NCBI GenBank assembly: GCA_029204225.1
Contig: CM055109.1
Coordinates: 47,951,112-48,015,111, forward strand
Length of the DNA: 64,000 nucleotides
From: Diphasiastrum complanatum
Lineage: Eukaryota; Streptophyta; Lycopodiopsida; Lycopodiales; Lycopodiaceae
Direction of reading: 5' to 3'
Under the pieces are notes generated by a model. It saw only the letters and a program-made list of their open reading frames with translations. It had not been told where the DNA came from and searched no databases. Shown piece after piece: positions 53,786 to 64,000 of this stretch; the first letter of the stretch is position 1, and the number at the start of each line of letters is the position of its first letter. The position numbers and the translations under genes are program-made.

Positions 53786-54581
53786 TGTTGGATTTCAATG
53801 CTCATGACCAAATCCACTAAGTAATGAGCATCCTGTAAAACTCAGCCAAAGTCGACTCCATCGACTTCGAAGTCATGGATTTCTTCTTGTATATACTCCT
53901 TTGACCTCCTCGATATCTTCGACTTCTCCAACATCGAAGTGTTTGAAGAACCTGACTTACTTCATCAACTTATATCAACTTCATCAACTTGTCCAACCTG
54001 TCCAACTTCGTCAACTTACCCGACGTCATCGACTTTTCACCAACTGCTAGTTAACTCGACTTTGTCGAGTTACTCATCAGAGAAAAATTGATTCATGAAT
54101 TGTAAGACAACTTCAAGTACATCTTTGAAAGTCCACCTGACTTGTACATACACTTATAGTTAAAAGAAGACGGCCATCTAATACATAATGACTTCAATAA
54201 ATTAAGCAGTTAGATTTTATGTTCCCAATGTAATGAGCACTGACATGCAATCATCGATGTATAGCATCAGCAGATCTAACATGCTCAGTAGGCTGTATTC
54301 TAGATAAGTAACTAAGCTACTAAGTAAGTGTGTGAATTTTTCAGTGACCAATAGCTGAAGAAATTTTTGTGCCAACTCTCTCATGTTGCTTCACATTCTT
54401 GTACTCATTTTTCTTATAATCAGAGTGCAAGCTTTTGGTCTCACTACTTTATTGTTCTATTGCGCATTGCTATTATTAATTCATCTTGATTATTGTTGAT
54501 AATTGTTGCACTTTTGATCCATCTACCATCTACACCACTTCCGCTGCTATCCTATCTCTCTGATCTCACCATTTTTTGACA
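53786..54581 (+). mobile_element. 5' LTR of copia F (plus copy)
   Basis: Starts TGTTGGATTTCAATGCTCAT and ends TTTTTTGACA, 796 bp. It is followed by a PBS variant TAGTATCAGAGC (54582-54593). The same LTR occurs in reverse at 58018-58840. Confidence 0.88.
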
Positions 54582-54728
54582 TAGTATCAGAGCGGGTGGT
54601 TCAGTAATCTACATTTCTATTGCAAGTTATCAGTCTTGTTTCTACCAAGATATCATGTCAGCAAGTACGTAGCCAACAATATTACGGTATCGTTGTTTCT
54701 ACCAACGATCTCACTCTCTACACCAAAA

Positions 54729-54818
54729 TGGATCTATCTTCTAGTTCATCTCTGATTGACAAAATCAACGAAGAGAACTACCATCTCTGGAAGTTCAAGA
54801 TGAAAGTAGTTCTATAAG
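54729..54818 (+). pseudogene. copia F gag start, truncated
   Basis: ATG at 54729 gives MDLSSSSSLIDKINEENYHL followed by WKFKMKVVL and a stop. This is a copia gag N-terminus of the NYxxWKxKM type. It is cut after 30 codons where TCGAAAAA repeats begin. Confidence 0.8.
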
Positions 54819-54824
54819 TCAAAA

Positions 54825-54925
54825 AAAATGAGAACTCGAAAAAACTTTGACACGAAAAAATTGAAAGTTGAAAAAATGAGAACTCGAAAAAAAATTGACT
54901 CGAAAAATTGGAAGTCTAGTGTGAG
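54825..54925. repeat. short interspersed TGAGAACTCGAAAAAA repeat
   Basis: Units of the type GAACTCGAAAAAA recur here. Reverse-complement relatives (TTTTTTCGAGTTACC, TTTTTTCGAGTTCTC) lie at about 60365-60470. Both sets abut truncated copies of copia F. Confidence 0.7.
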
Positions 54926-55439
54926 TGCTTTCAAGAGAGAACGACCATGAGTTGTCCTCTGACAGGCAGGACAAACATACTACAACGTTAATCAGTCCAT
55001 TCTGCCTAATTTTGGGCAATGTAATAACAAGAGAACATCCAGAAAATGTCCAAGAAGCCTGATAGCAGGCAGAACCAACCTTGAAACTAGGACAAGAAGA
55101 AAGAACCAGAACAAGAAAGAAAAGAAGCCAACAGATCCTAAAGTAAAGAATCTATAAACATTTGACGCTCGTTGCCGCTTGAGCACATCCACATCTTTAT
55201 TCCATACCTGCTACAATGTTCTTCTCAACCAGATCCATTCCAAAACGCTATACCTATCTAGATCTGTCAAACCGATTTGCATCTCTGCAAAACTGTGCTC
55301 TTGCACATCCTGACCTTTCCGGATCTACCTACAACAACGTGCTTATTTCAAGTCTTTTATGCAAATCTCAACCGAGTCCTTCTTGAATCCCTTCTGGACC
55401 GAGCCTCTTGAACGCCATCTCAACTGAGCCCTCCATAAG

Positions 55440-56545
55440 CCCTCATGACCGAGTCGCAAACTGGTCCCATCTCGACCGAGTTGGATCACAATCTCAACCA
55501 AAGGGTCTCCACTCACATCTCAACCGATGAGTCACCAAACTCTCAAATCTCGACCGACTCGCAAAACCCGTCCCAACTCGACCGAGTCGCCAAACGCTCA
55601 ACTCTCGATCGACTCACAAACCCTGTAAAATGTTGACCAAATCGAATTTTGAAATCTCGACTGGATCAAATTTTGAAATCTCGACCAAATCGAATTTTAA
55701 AATCTCGACCGAATCGGATTTTCAAATCTCGTCCGAGTTGTAGTTTTGTCACTATATCGACCGGAAGCGTCCATTAGAGTCTCGACCAAGAGTGGTCAGA
55801 TCAATCTCGACCGAGGGTGTGCGGAAGTCATCTCGACCAAGGGTAGTCAGATCAATCTCGACCGAGGGTGTTTGGAAGTCATCTCGACCGAGGGTGGTTG
55901 AACCAATCTCGACCGAGGGTGGTTGAACCAATCTCGACCGAGGGTGTGTGGAAGTCATCTCGATCGAGGGTGGTCAGATCAATCTCGACCAAGGATGTGC
56001 GGAAGTCATCTCAACCGACGATGGTCAGATCAATCTCGATTGAGCATGTGCGAAAGTCATCTCGACCGAGGGTGGTCAGATCAATCTCGACCGAGCATGT
56101 GCGAAAGTCATCTCGACTGACAGTGGTCAGATCAATCTCAACCAAGGGTGTGCGAAAGTCATCTTGATCGAGGGTGATCAGAGCAATCTCGACCGAATCC
56201 AGAGCAATCAACTTTGGACTGAACCAAGAACGATTTCAATACCATCTCGGCTGAGGCTGAGGACTCCATTAGGTTTCAATACCATCTCGACCGACTATTA
56301 TTCATTCAACGGGTTTCCATTGCATCTTGACCGAGCCAGTAGTTGCTCAGACTTCGACCGTGCCAGCATGCGCTCAGATTTCGACCAGGTCCTCCACTTA
56401 GAAACTCGACCGGGTCCTGCAATGAGTAACTCGACCGAGCCTAAACTTGCTCATATCTCGACCGAACCTAAAGTTGCTCACATCTCGACCGCGACTGAAA
56501 TCACTCGAAACTCGACCGGGTCGGCCAATTCAAAATCTCAACCGA
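55440..56545 (+). repeat. CTCGACCGA-rich region with a 51-bp minisatellite core
   Basis: The phrase TCTCGACCGA recurs throughout. Between about 55803 and 56200 it forms seven to eight units of 51 bp (half-unit about 25), each with AATCTCGACCGAGGGTGTGC and a second GTCATCTCGACCGAGGGTGG. Because 51 is a multiple of three, frames on both strands stay open; the plus frame reads repeats of the type ISTEGVRKSSRPRVVRS. I regard coding function as unproven. Confidence 0.85.
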
Positions 56546-58017
56546 GTAAAATAAAAACAACAAAAATTTTGATACTTTCTTAATTTTTTGAGCCTTCGTT
56601 AAGTTTTTGATACTTCGTTATTTTTTCAATCAGAAATGCAAGCCATGAACATTCATTTACGGATCAACATGCAGCCCAAATAAACATTCAACAGTTCCTA
56701 CAACTACCTAGAGTCTAAAATCGACCAGGGAACAGCTATTGGAACTCTAATAAATCTACAACATTAATAGAAAACAAAACAAAAAAACAAGAAACTAATC
56801 TACAACATTTTAGAAGTCCAAGAATCAAGAAACCAACCGGTCTTTTGATTATTGGACATCCCAAGAACATCAAGAACAAGGTTGTAAGGGGATATGCAAG
56901 AATTGCATCACAAACCCAGCCTATTTAGTTGACCTGAATGTCGATTCCTAGATTAATCCACAAACAAGAAATGAAATCTAATTCACTCTAGGAAAGCAGG
57001 AAAACTAATCCACTCTATTATCTACAACCACACACAAAGGATGGAAGGGCAAGTTCATGAATGCATCACTCAAGAAACAAGCATGATCAAGGAGCTCAAT
57101 GGATGCACGAAACTCGTGGAGACTCTTCTCATTTCAGCATGGAGTAGATACAATACACAAAAAGCTCCTCTGCTCAAAGAGGGAGTCTCTTAAATAAGCA
57201 AGGGAGCTCCATAGGTGGCATCCTAGTGGCATTTCGACATTACACAAATTACAAGTGGAATAATGCTCTCCACTAGAGGTCACCATCAAAAGGTGGCTCA
57301 CTCTACTTTCTTTAGGGTCTACTTGCATGTATTACTTTGCCTAGAAATACTAGTTCCTACATGGTCATTCCATCTTCTGGGATTCACCATGAGGCTTACA
57401 TAGTTTTTGCTTGTCATTACTAACTAGTATTCATCGGCTCTCATACTCGGCTCTTAGTTTTCGTTCGTCTCGTCTTCTCAGAGACCTCCTCGGTCTAAGG
57501 TGAGAGGTGCTCTTGGGTAGCTCTGGCCGAGTACGTTGGGGATTCTTTAGAATCAACCAACAATAATCTATGTGTCATGAAAAAAAATGGTCTTTTAGGT
57601 TATTGTCAGAATTTGAAAGCCTATGGTAATGCAAATTCATTGCAAGGAATACATTTTTTAGAAGAGGAATATAATAAAATATCAAGGGAAAGTCAAGAAA
57701 AAACTATAAAGTTGAAAACTTGTTTGGATGAGATTCTAAGAAGGAGATTCAAATGTTACAGTCTTCTTTACATGATTTTACTACTAGTAATGATGAGATG
57801 AAAATGGCATTTATTCATAATAGGATTTTATGGTATTACAAATGAGAGTGTGAGTAATAAGCTAGTAGTTGTCCTTAAGTTAGATGAGCCTGAAATTATA
57901 AAGGGACAAAAAATGGAGAGAGTTAGTCTTACAGTCATGAATGGAACACTTTCAAATTCAAAACACACGCAAGGACTCAACTTCAGTGTTTAATCAGATA
58001 ATGATATTTTGTAGAAC
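56546..58017. other. no firm gene
   Basis: Mostly AT-rich. A plus frame at 57577-57801 (IHFLEEEYNKISRESQEKTI) is helical and charged and may be part of a coiled-coil protein of an unknown element. It is followed by the reversed copia F LTR. Confidence 0.4.
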
Positions 58018-58840
58018 TGTTGGAAAATGGTGAGATTACAGAGATAGGATAGCAGCGGAAGTGGAGCAAATGGTAGATGGATTGGAAGTGCAACAGTTAC
58101 TAGCAATAATCAAGATGAATTAACAATAGCAATGTGCAATAGAGCAATACAGTAGTGAGACCAAAAGCTTGCACTTGGATTGATAAGAAAAATGAGTACA
58201 AGAGCGTGAAACAGTGCGAGAGAGTTGGCACAAAAACTGCTTCAGCTATTGATTGCTGAAAATTCACACACTTACTTAGCAACTTAGTTACTTATCTAGA
58301 ATACAACCTACTGAGCATGTTAGATTTGTTGACGCTATATGTTGATGATTGCATGTCACAATGCTCATTGCATTGGGAACATAAAATCTAACTGCTTAAT
58401 TTATTGAAGCCGTTATGCATTAGATGGTCGTCTTCACTTAATTGTAAGTGTATGTACAAGTCAGGTGGACTGTCAGATATGTACTTGAAGTTGTCTAATA
58501 ATTCATGAATCGATTTTTCTTTGATGAGTAACTCGACGAAGTCGAGTTAACTGGCAGTTGGTGAAAAGTCGATAACGTCGGGTAAGTCGACGAAGTCGGA
58601 TAGGTTGGACAAGTCGACGAAGTCATGTGTTGATGAAGTTGACGTAAGTTGATGAAGTAAGTCAGGTACTTTGGACACTTCAATGTTGGAGGAGTCAAAG
58701 ATGTCGAGGAAGTCGAAGGAGTTGATGGAGTATATACAAGGAGAAGTCAATGACGTCAAAGACTTCAAAGTCGACTTCGACTGAGTTTCACATGATGCTC
58801 ATTACTTAGTGGATTTGGTCATGAGCATTGAAATCCAACA
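58018..58840 (-). mobile_element. 3' LTR of copia F (minus copy)
   Basis: Plus-strand text starts TGTTGGAAAATGG and ends GAAATCCAACA. It is the reverse complement of the LTR at 53786-54581 with small differences, 823 bp. It carries an array of GTCGACGAAGTCG-like phrases. A purine tract (minus strand TTAAGGGAGAG) lies directly next to it at 58841-58851. Confidence 0.88.
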
Positions 58841-58847
58841 CTCTCCC

Positions 58848-60365
58848 TTAATGTGGATTCCGAAAAACTTGGATCTTCAGATTTAGCATATCGTTAAATA
58901 TGATGTGGTGATCCTTGAACAACACCTTGGTGAAGTAATCTGTTGCCATTAACTCTGTCATGTAGTAAAATAATGACACTTCCTTGCTTTGCATTTTTTC
59001 TCCAAAAAGGTAGTGATACCTGATTTCGATGTGTTTGCTCCGAGAGTGAAATCTCAGATTTAGAGAGAGTGCTATTGTGCTTTGATTCTTTTCTACAAGA
59101 GTTTTGAGCTTCACAAAGGTTTCAAACACTTCACTTTTCTTAGACAAGAGGTAAATCCAAGAGTATCTTTGTAGTTGGATGTTCCTGAGCAAGGTCGATA
59201 TATGCGAGCAGGTTCCTTAGCCAAATTGCCTCCTTGGTACCATTTGTGGCAGTTATGTATTTTGATAATGCTACTGAGGTCTGCTTTCAGTTGTTCCATG
59301 AGATTGGGCCCTGATTAAATAAGAATACAAATCTAGAAGTTGATCTTCTAGTGTCGGTATCTCTTGCCCAATCTGCATCTGTATAACCTTCAAGAATATT
59401 GGCAGATTGGCTGCTTCCATAATAGATGCTGAGATGTTTTGTAGCTTGAATATACTTCATGACCTTCATAAGAGCTTTCTAAAGGATTGGCCCTGGATTA
59501 GAAAGGAATTGGTTGAGAGAGCTGATGGAGTATGCCAAGTCGGGTCGAGTGCAGAGCATAATATACATGGGTGACCTAATAATGGAGTGAAATGGATACT
59601 GCTTTATTTTCTGCTTCTCTGCCTTGAATTATGGACACTGCTCCTTTGATAGCTTCAAACCAAGGCTGAGTGGGAAGTAGCTTGATTTGCAATTGGTCAT
59701 TCCATATTTGTTTCACATGTTGATGAGATATCATTGTTGATTGATGAAAATCTATCTGCTGGGTCGATCTCGATAGATTTGAATTTTGAGATAGTAATGT
59801 GCTGGACCCATATCAGTCATCTTGTATTCTTGTGCTAGCATGCATTTTATATCCTTCAATAAACTCATATTGTTACTAAATAGTAATGTATCATCGATAT
59901 AAAGAGTAATGATAATAAAAGAAGTAGAAGCAGACTTGAAGTAAATATTTGAGTCTACCAAGTTTGGAATAAAACCATTCTTGATTAGAAATGCGTTGAT
60001 CTTCTGAAACCAGGCTCTTGGTGATTGTTTCAACCATAGAGAGCCTTGTAAATTTTGCATACTAGGCGTTTCTTACCCTCTTTAGCTCACATCCCTCTAG
60101 TTGCGACATATAGATTTCCTCTTCGATTGTCCTGTTGAGAAAAGTAGTTTGGACATCCATTTCATGGACTTCGAGATCTACTGCAGGTACATAGGAGAGT
60201 AAAAGTAGGATTGAAGTATGCTTGATGACAGGGCTGAAGGTCTCTGAATAATCCAGATCTGGAATCTGGGAAAAGCCTTTGGTGACAAGCCTGGCCTTGT
60301 ATCGATCGAGTCTTCCTTCAGCATCATACTCCGCCTTGAATATCCATTTGCATGGAATCGGTTTG
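58848..60365 (-). pseudogene. copia F pol (RT and rearranged RNase H), minus strand
   Basis: Reading leftwards, RT begins near 60360 with PCKWIFKAEYDAEGRLDRYK and VHEMDVQTTFLNRTIEEEIY. A frame break near 60065 is followed by SPRAWFQKINAFLIKNGF and LYIDDTLLFSNN. RNase H has KVMKYIQATKHLSIYY, GYTDADWARDTDTRRSTSRF and AIWLRNLLAYI. It is then interrupted by an integrase-type piece (WIYLLSKKSEVFETFVKLKT) before NLRFHSRSKHIEIRYHYLFG and the polyprotein tail. The integrase piece inside RNase H shows a template switch or gene conversion. Upstream pol and gag are missing beyond 60365. Confidence 0.85.
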
Positions 60366-60663
60366 AGTTCTCATTTTTTTCGAGTTACCAATTTTTTTTG
60401 AGTTCTCATTTTTTTTTCGAGTTACCAATATTTTTCGAGTCACAATTTTTTTCGAGTTACAGTTTTTTCGAGTCATCTTTTTTTCGATACACCATCACTT
60501 TTCTGATACATCATTTTTCGATATACTCCATTTTTTGACCTCGACTCAAGTTTTCTGACCAAACCCAGTTTCATAATTCAAGTTTTTTTCGACTAACTTC
60601 AAGCTTGTCAAAAGAAAAAAAACCGAAACCCATACAACATCCACAAATACACGACAGTACGCC

Positions 60664-62015
60664 ATGGACCAACATATTGATCTTGAAATCCCAGACGATT
60701 ATCCATACGAAATAAGGTTCCCTACAGCTGAACAAATCAGACGTCATAGGTTCTACCGAATGTGGTCCCAAATACACGAGCCATCCACAAATCCATTTGA
60801 AGGACAAGATCCTGATAGAGCCGAGTCTTCACAGGCACAACTCCATTTTTACGGTGTTGAAGCATCACATGCCATAACACACTTGAATGGAGCTTCTGCC
60901 ACTCATGGAGCTCATATTGAGAGACGTAGACCCAAGTTGGATCTACCAAAGTTTGACGGTATTCGAACCCTCAAAGATTCTTGCAAATCTTTGAGAATGT
61001 GTGTGACGTTTACAGTGAAACATCTCCCGATGCTATGGTCCAACTATTTTCGATGACTATGATCGCTAAAGCACATGACTGGTTTTTTAATCTTGATCGT
61101 GAAGATAAGACAGACTGATCAATTTTCAAAGAGTCCTTTATCAAGCATTTTAAGCTCTTTTGTTTGATAGAGAATCCTCTTGTCAAATTGAGTAACATCA
61201 AGATAACAAAAGATGAACATGTGCGAGACTATATTGAGCGATTCAAATGCCTCAAAATTCAAGTACAAGAACAGCCCACCGAACAGATGCTCATCATCTG
61301 GTTTTTAGTTGGCCTTCCAAGATGGATTAGATGCGAGCTTAGATCCAATGACGAATATACGAGCCTCAAGTTAGCTATGTCTGATGCCATCAAGGAAGAA
61401 GATGAAGGATCAAATGTTGATGACTCCAAAAAACAGAAAGCACCTCGTGCTCCTGCCCATGAGTCCAAGCCGATCGAGGACACTCGAGATCAGCTTTGGA
61501 AATCACAGCTAGAGTTGCTTAATAAGCAACGTCAACTGCAGATGGAGAAACTCACCAATGAGTTTCAAAATACCCTGAAGTCTATCCAACGTAGTATGTC
61601 TGGTCAGCCAAACCCTGCACAGGTACCTTATAGGCGAGAACCCATATGGTGCCAACACTGCCAGGCTACGCATCCTGTTGATGCTTGTTCTTCATCTCAA
61701 CCTATCCAAGCACATGCCATCCAACAATATGAAGAACAATTGTCTCAATCTAAACATTCCTCACATTATCACGAATATCCACCAGAAAGTCCAGAACCAC
61801 TAGCCATACCAGATGGCTATGCCATTACGCAAGGGCCATTGAACAATAGATGTTTCATCTGTGATGAAACTTTCCACTTCATGGTTGATTGTCCGGTCAA
61901 GACCAAGTACCATGCCGAGTGTCCTGACTATGTCAGAAAATACAGTTTCAAAGACTGTCCGAAACAACCAAGTAAGATCCTACCTGCCCGCCACGTTAGT
62001 TATGAATCACGATAG
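60664..62015 (+). pseudogene. Ty3/gypsy-type gag
   Basis: ATG at 60664 gives a protein with RRRPKLDLPKFDG (about 60925), then, after a frameshift near 60965, NVCDVYSETSPDAMVQLFSM and AHDWFFNLDREDKTD, a TGA near 61117, and the frame at 61164-62015. The latter has VRDYIERFKCLKIQVQEQPT, a Gln/Lys-rich middle, WCQHCQATHPVDAC and a CX2CX4HX4C zinc knuckle (CFICDETFHFMVDC, about 61855). This is the layout of a gypsy Gag (retrotrans_gag capsid domain plus zinc finger) that packages the element RNA. No protease or RT follows within the window. Confidence 0.75.
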
Positions 62016-64000
62016 GATCCTCACAACAACACCACACGAGCACCATAGCAACCAACAGTTAAACTTGCTGCTCAATCGAGAAGTTCCTTGTGAACTTCTA
62101 CATCACCACGCCATTTACCAGATCAATAATCGAACATAGATGTTATATGAAATGAGTTATTTCAAGGCGTACAGGAAACCAATATTCTGTCATCTGCTAC
62201 TATTCCCAGACAAGAGCACCCTCTCCAGGGAATTGACATTTTCACTGCACTCCTATAACCTCAAATCTATATGTCTTTTCACTTTCTGATGAGATTTCCA
62301 CTAACTGCATATCATAAAACCACTCTGAGAAATAGGAATTCTAAATAGAGGATCATTTATATATCTCATGATCCGAAGGATACTAATGGGAATAGTACCT
62401 TCTCCTTCTATGTATTTCAAGCCATATCCTACAATATTTGCTATCAATGATGGTAGATCTCGTGTTACCAACCCTGCCTTGTTTTTGACAAGGGCATATC
62501 AGAGTTTTTCTCATTACTCTACAAGACCAATGGAATAATGCAATTTTCAAGGTGAATTATCAATGCTGATGAATGGAAGTTTTGTTTGACAAGTGCCATA
62601 CAGTTCTCACTCTCTGTACAGTTCGTTTATTTTCTTGTTCCTCTTCATCCCTTTTGTGTGATTGATTTTTGCATGACAATTAGCTATTGTGCACGAGAGT
62701 CTTCCGTCGGGTATCTCAAGCACACATTTTCATTCATCTATCCATCTTCAGTTCACCTTGCATAGAGTTTAGGATCTTTGACAATATTAGAAATTTGCGA
62801 AGTACATATCACGTCAGAGTTGATTCCTGCATCTCATCGTCATATTCATTTTTGAGTCAACTACAACAAGATCGAAACAAATTTAGTTAAAATTTGTTCA
62901 ATCTTTAGTCCAATCACATGTTCAACGTGTTTCAACTACGTGTTCCACATGTTGATCCAGTATTGACCATGAATAGTTACCAGCCACAACATCCCCACCA
63001 ACAAATTTGGGAGGGGAGGGAGTGGATTTGCAGGCATCCATTGGAGCAGCCACATCACCAGCAACAACATCAGTAGATTGACAACCAAGGTCACAAACCA
63101 AAGAGGATAACAACAAGGCTAAGAAGGCAGATGGGAAATCCAAAGCAACTCAATCAAAAGAAGTACCCCAGTCACGACGAAGATCCTTTAGAAAGGGAAA
63201 CACAAGCATTGGAAAATCAGTCTTCTTCTTCAACTAGCCTCTTGCCATACTTCTGCACCCATTCTCATGCCTATCGTCCACACCATCTACCGATGTCACC
63301 AGCACTACCCTTTCTTCCATCTATTTGTTTGTCATCATTCTACTATTCATCTGAGAAATTTCCAGTTTTTTTACTGAAGTGGCTAAAAGATCATTGCAAA
63401 TGTCTTGCAGAGACCAACTACCACCTATATGGTTGATCATCCAGAAAAGATCTAAGAAGCAGGCGAAGTAGCTAGAAGAAATAAAGAGAAAGATCCAATA
63501 AGCTGAGGAGGAAAGGACAAAACTTAAGCAACAGTTGAGTCAGATCGATCTTGATCAAAAGAAACTCTCTAGAGCAATAATATTTGAATCACCTCCTATT
63601 AAGCTCGAAGAGATCCGAAAGTAATGGGTCAAAAGAAAAAGTTGCAGAAAAAGAGAGATGAAGACAACCGTGAACCTACAAAATAAAACGAGCTCCTCAC
63701 CCAAAGAGTGGTGATCAAATCTCAACATTGCAAGAGTCCAAGGCTGCAACTGTAGAACTATCAGTTCCTTCACCCTTCCACCAAGCCTTCATCATGTTTC
63801 CTTACCGTTACCAAACCATCTATCTGAATTGGTTCCTATCACCAATTTTTTGATCATGAGTCCATCCCCTTGAGACTGACATTCGAAGTTTGTGCAACCT
63901 GTAGATTGAAGGTTTTCCTTGAGACTGGAACTTCAACTGAGAGAAGAACTGCGGAAACACCTAGAAGAAAATGGAGGATACAGACCTCTCAGAAGTTAGA
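62016..64000. other. unassigned, possibly internal region of the gypsy element
   Basis: Only short, broken frames. A plus frame at 63131-63436 is Ser/His/Pro rich. A later stretch is Lys/Glu rich (KKLQKKRDEDNREPTK, about 63635). No pol motif is visible. Confidence 0.35.

Overview
This window looks like a repeat-rich nuclear region of a land plant with a large genome. Two single-copy-type genes belong to plant and plastid-associated families (DUF2358 and DUF7804). Everything else recognisable is retroelement sequence, mainly Ty1/copia with some Ty3/gypsy, one LINE-type ORF1, one Penelope-like reverse transcriptase and very long (GA)n/(CT)n arrays. A seed-free plant such as a fern or lycophyte is plausible because of the Penelope-like RT and the SSR load. 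That is inference; I cannot place the species. All family names below come from reading translated motifs, not from a database search.

Layout. 1-2774: 5' part of a minus-strand copia element (gag to pre-integrase, leader, primer-binding site, LTR). Its LTR sits inside a minus-strand Penelope-like RT gene (2775-5326). 7928-9734: DUF2358 gene, minus strand, two exons. 11-12.7 kb: 3' end of a minus-strand copia. 13.1-13.85 kb: LINE-like ORF1 between two (GA)n arrays. 14.25-15.77 kb: decayed gypsy pol. 16.4-20.5 kb: an unusual convergent gene pair. 22.7-25.15 kb: DUF7804 gene with a repeated ACGTGG promoter. 25.5-30 kb: mostly non-coding sequence and SSRs. 30.1-30.6 kb: a second fragment related to the Penelope-like N-terminal region. 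31-62 kb: nested and rearranged copia and gypsy copies. 62-64 kb: nothing firmly recognised.

The most interesting part is 16.4-20.5 kb. The plus-strand gene begins with a divergent histone H3-like domain. It continues through a basic and acidic linker with a SUMO-interaction-like patch into a ULP2-type C48 cysteine protease domain. It has a TATA box and four CACGTG palindromes upstream and four or five short introns. A convergent minus-strand gene ends in a ubiquitin-like fold. Both genes carry lesions here, so this copy is probably dead or dying. The combination of H3 fold, SUMO-protease fold and ubiquitin-like fold suggests an undescribed chromatin-directed SUMO/Ubl system, or a multi-gene mobile element carrying such genes.

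Most copia copies are broken. Three of the four integrases visible here have Lys in place of the catalytic Glu. Several stop codons fit C-to-T (or G-to-A) decay of methylated DNA.
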